Shown piece after piece: positions 5,647 to 6,745 of a stretch of DNA of 6,745 nucleotides. The notes below the pieces were generated by a model, which was given only the letters and a program-made list of their open reading frames with translations, had not been told where the DNA came from and made no database searches. The stretch spans positions 1-6,745 of the forward strand of contig JAABTC010000098.1 of NCBI GenBank assembly GCA_011390055.1, written 5' to 3'. This DNA is from Burkholderiales bacterium. Lineage in GTDB: Bacteria; Pseudomonadota; Gammaproteobacteria; Burkholderiales; Burkholderiaceae_C. A program made the position numbers and the translations under genes. The stretch's first letter is position 1; each line of letters opens with the position of its first letter.

Positions 5647-6745
5647 CAGAAGGCGGTCGCGTAGCGCTGCAGTTCCCAGTCGCTGACGTGGCGTGAGAAC
5701 TCGGTGTGCTCGGCCCGTTTGAGCGCGATGAACTCGCGCGCCAGCGTGTCGCCGAGGGCGCCGCACACCGTGGCATCGGCCTCGAGGGCGTCGATGGCTT
5801 CGGCCAGGTGCTGCGGCAGCAGGCCGATGCCGTGCTCGGCAATCTGGGAAGGCGTCAGTTCGAACAGATCGTCGGTGCAATCGGGGCCTGGATCGAGCTC
5901 GCGTTCAATGCCATCCAGCCCGGCAGCGATCATGCCAGCGAGGATCAGGTACGGGTTGGCACTGGCGTCGGGCGCGCGCCATTCGAAGCGGCCGTGCAGC
6001 GTGCGGACCAGGGCGGTGCGGTTGTTGGGGCCGTGCGCGACATAGGCCGGCGCCCAGGTGGTGCCCGACAGCGAGTGGCCCACCGTCAGCCGCTTGTACG
6101 AGTTGACCGTGGGCGCGGCGAGTGCCGTGAGCGCGCCAGCGTGCGCCAGAAGGCCAGCGACGAACTGGCGGCCCATCGGCGAGAGCGTGGCCGCCAGATC
6201 GGCCGAGCCGTCGGCGCGGTGCGGCACGAAGACGTTGCGCGCGTTGTCGCGCAGCCCTTGCCAGAGGCTGACATGGCAATGCATGCCGCTGCCCGGCTGG
6301 TCGCCGAAGGGCTTGGGCATCATCGAGAAGCGCATGCCATGGCGCTCGGCCATCGCTTGCGCGGCCAGCTTGAAGAGCATCAGGTGGTCGGCCGTGGCGA
6401 GCGCATCGGCGAACGCGAAGTTGACCTCGTACTGGCCGTGCGCGTCTTCGTGGTCGAGCTGCAGCACGTCGAGGCCGCAGAGTTCGAGCGCCTCGTGCAG
6501 GTCGCGCAGGAACGGCAACTGGCGCGCCAAGCTCTGCAGGTCGTAGCTGGGCTTGTCCAGCGCGTCCTCGTCGTCGGCCGGGCGCCAGCGACCGTCGACC
6601 TGCTTCAACAGGAAGAACTCGGGCTCGATGCCGACATGCAGGGTCAGACGCCGGTCGGCCAGCCGGGCGATGGCGCGTTTGAGGACCTGGCGCGGGCAAG
6701 CGTCGAAGGGCTCGCCCGCGACGTGGCCGTCGGCGACGATGCGCG
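5646..6745 (-). CDS. Type III (GlnT/GMAS-like) glutamine synthetase family ligase, 5' end outside window
   Basis: The frame is open from the right edge (first full codon 6743-6741) to the TGA at 5648-5646, giving 365 residues. About 80-100 N-terminal residues are missing, judged against a usual length of 435-470. Visible motifs, numbered from the first full codon: GIEPEFFL (38-45) with metal-binding glutamates, LDHEDAHGQYEVN (96-108), GSGMHCHVSLW (151-161) with the metal/ATP-site histidine, NSYKRL (214-219), NNRTALVR (240-247) and FEWRAPDASANPYL (253-266). The wording, and the C-terminal SDWELQRYATAF, resemble the type III GlnT group, which includes gamma-glutamylmethylamide synthetase, more than PuuA or the main nitrogen-assimilation GlnA. 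The reaction is expected to be ATP-dependent gamma-glutamyl amide formation with ammonia or a small amine; the amine is unknown. Its stop overlaps the epimerase start by one base. Confidence 0.9.
   Translation of the reverse strand, partial: RIVADGHVAGEPFDACPRQVLKRAIARLADRRLTLHVGIEPEFFLLKQVDGRWRPADDEDALDKPSYDLQSLARQLPFLRDLHEALELCGLDVLQLDHEDAHGQYEVNFAFADALATADHLMLFKLAAQAMAERHGMRFSMMPKPFGDQPGSGMHCHVSLWQGLRDNARNVFVPHRADGSADLAATLSPMGRQFVAGLLAHAGALTALAAPTVNSYKRLTVGHSLSGTTWAPAYVAHGPNNRTALVRTLHGRFEWRAPDASANPYLILAGMIAAGLDGIERELDPGPDCTDDLFELTPSQIAEHGIGLLPQHLAEAIDALEADATVCGALGDTLAREFIALKRAEHTEFSRHVSDWELQRYATAF

Noticed and set aside
3851..5842. 663-codon minus-strand open frame
   Set aside because: It crosses the ligase, epimerase, intergenic promoter region and binding protein in a different frame. 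Its Arg-rich translation has no family signature.
5647..5880. N-terminal extension of the epimerase from a start at 5880
   Set aside because: The extra 78 residues are Arg-rich, unlike any racemase N-terminus, and overlap the well-conserved C-terminus of the ligase. The ATG at 5646 gives normal length and a coupled start.
5646..6745. Reading the ligase as gamma-glutamylputrescine synthetase (PuuA) or housekeeping GlnA
   Set aside because: The motif wording (LDHEDAHGQYEVN, GSGMHCHVSLW, the SDWELQRY tail) fits the type III GlnT/GMAS group better, and no putrescine-pathway gene is in the window.
1..6745. CRISPR arrays, tRNA or rRNA genes, insertion sequences and attachment sites
   Set aside because: No regularly spaced repeats, cloverleaf-like sequence, transposase motifs or terminal repeats were seen by eye. 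Genes fill almost the whole window, and the longest gap is 138 bp.

Overview
The window is a compact, very GC-rich stretch with strongly GC-ending codons. Every gene I can support lies on the minus strand, so transcription runs from high to low coordinates. The composition, the GTG starts and the protein types suggest a soil or plant-associated proteobacterium. I would guess a betaproteobacterium of the Burkholderiales, but no rRNA or other marker confirms this.

Layout in transcription order. (1) 6745-5646: the C-terminal 365 residues of a type III (GlnT/GMAS-like) glutamine synthetase family ligase, cut by the right edge. (2) 5646-4645: a proline racemase superfamily enzyme with both catalytic cysteines, most likely a 4-hydroxyproline 2-epimerase, joined to gene 1 by a one-base stop/start overlap. 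(3) 4644-4507: the only sizeable intergenic gap. It holds a stem-loop running out of the epimerase stop codon, a sigma-70-like promoter and an inverted-repeat operator candidate over that promoter. (4) 4506-1630: a complete polar amino-acid ABC importer (periplasmic binding protein, two permeases, ATPase) with very tight spacing. (5) 1628-327: a DadA-type FAD-dependent amino-acid dehydrogenase, one base after the ATPase stop. (6) 294-1: the first 98 codons of a second proline racemase superfamily protein, with Ser at the first catalytic position, cut by the left edge.

The most economical reading is an uptake and catabolic island for proline-type imino acids, probably hydroxyproline isomers. 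The importer would bring in the substrate, the Cys/Cys epimerase would invert the alpha carbon (trans-4-hydroxy-L-proline to cis-4-hydroxy-D-proline), and the FAD enzyme would oxidise the D-isomer. The later enzymes of the known pathway (pyrroline-4-hydroxy-2-carboxylate deaminase, 2-oxoglutarate semialdehyde dehydrogenase) are not in the window. Three points do not fit the plain textbook cluster: the GlnT-like ligase coupled to the epimerase, the second Ser-type racemase paralogue, and a binding protein that appears to lack the Asp that normally holds the alpha-amino group. Together they hint at a related or modified imino acid, which is inference. I see no mobile element, CRISPR array, tRNA or rRNA.
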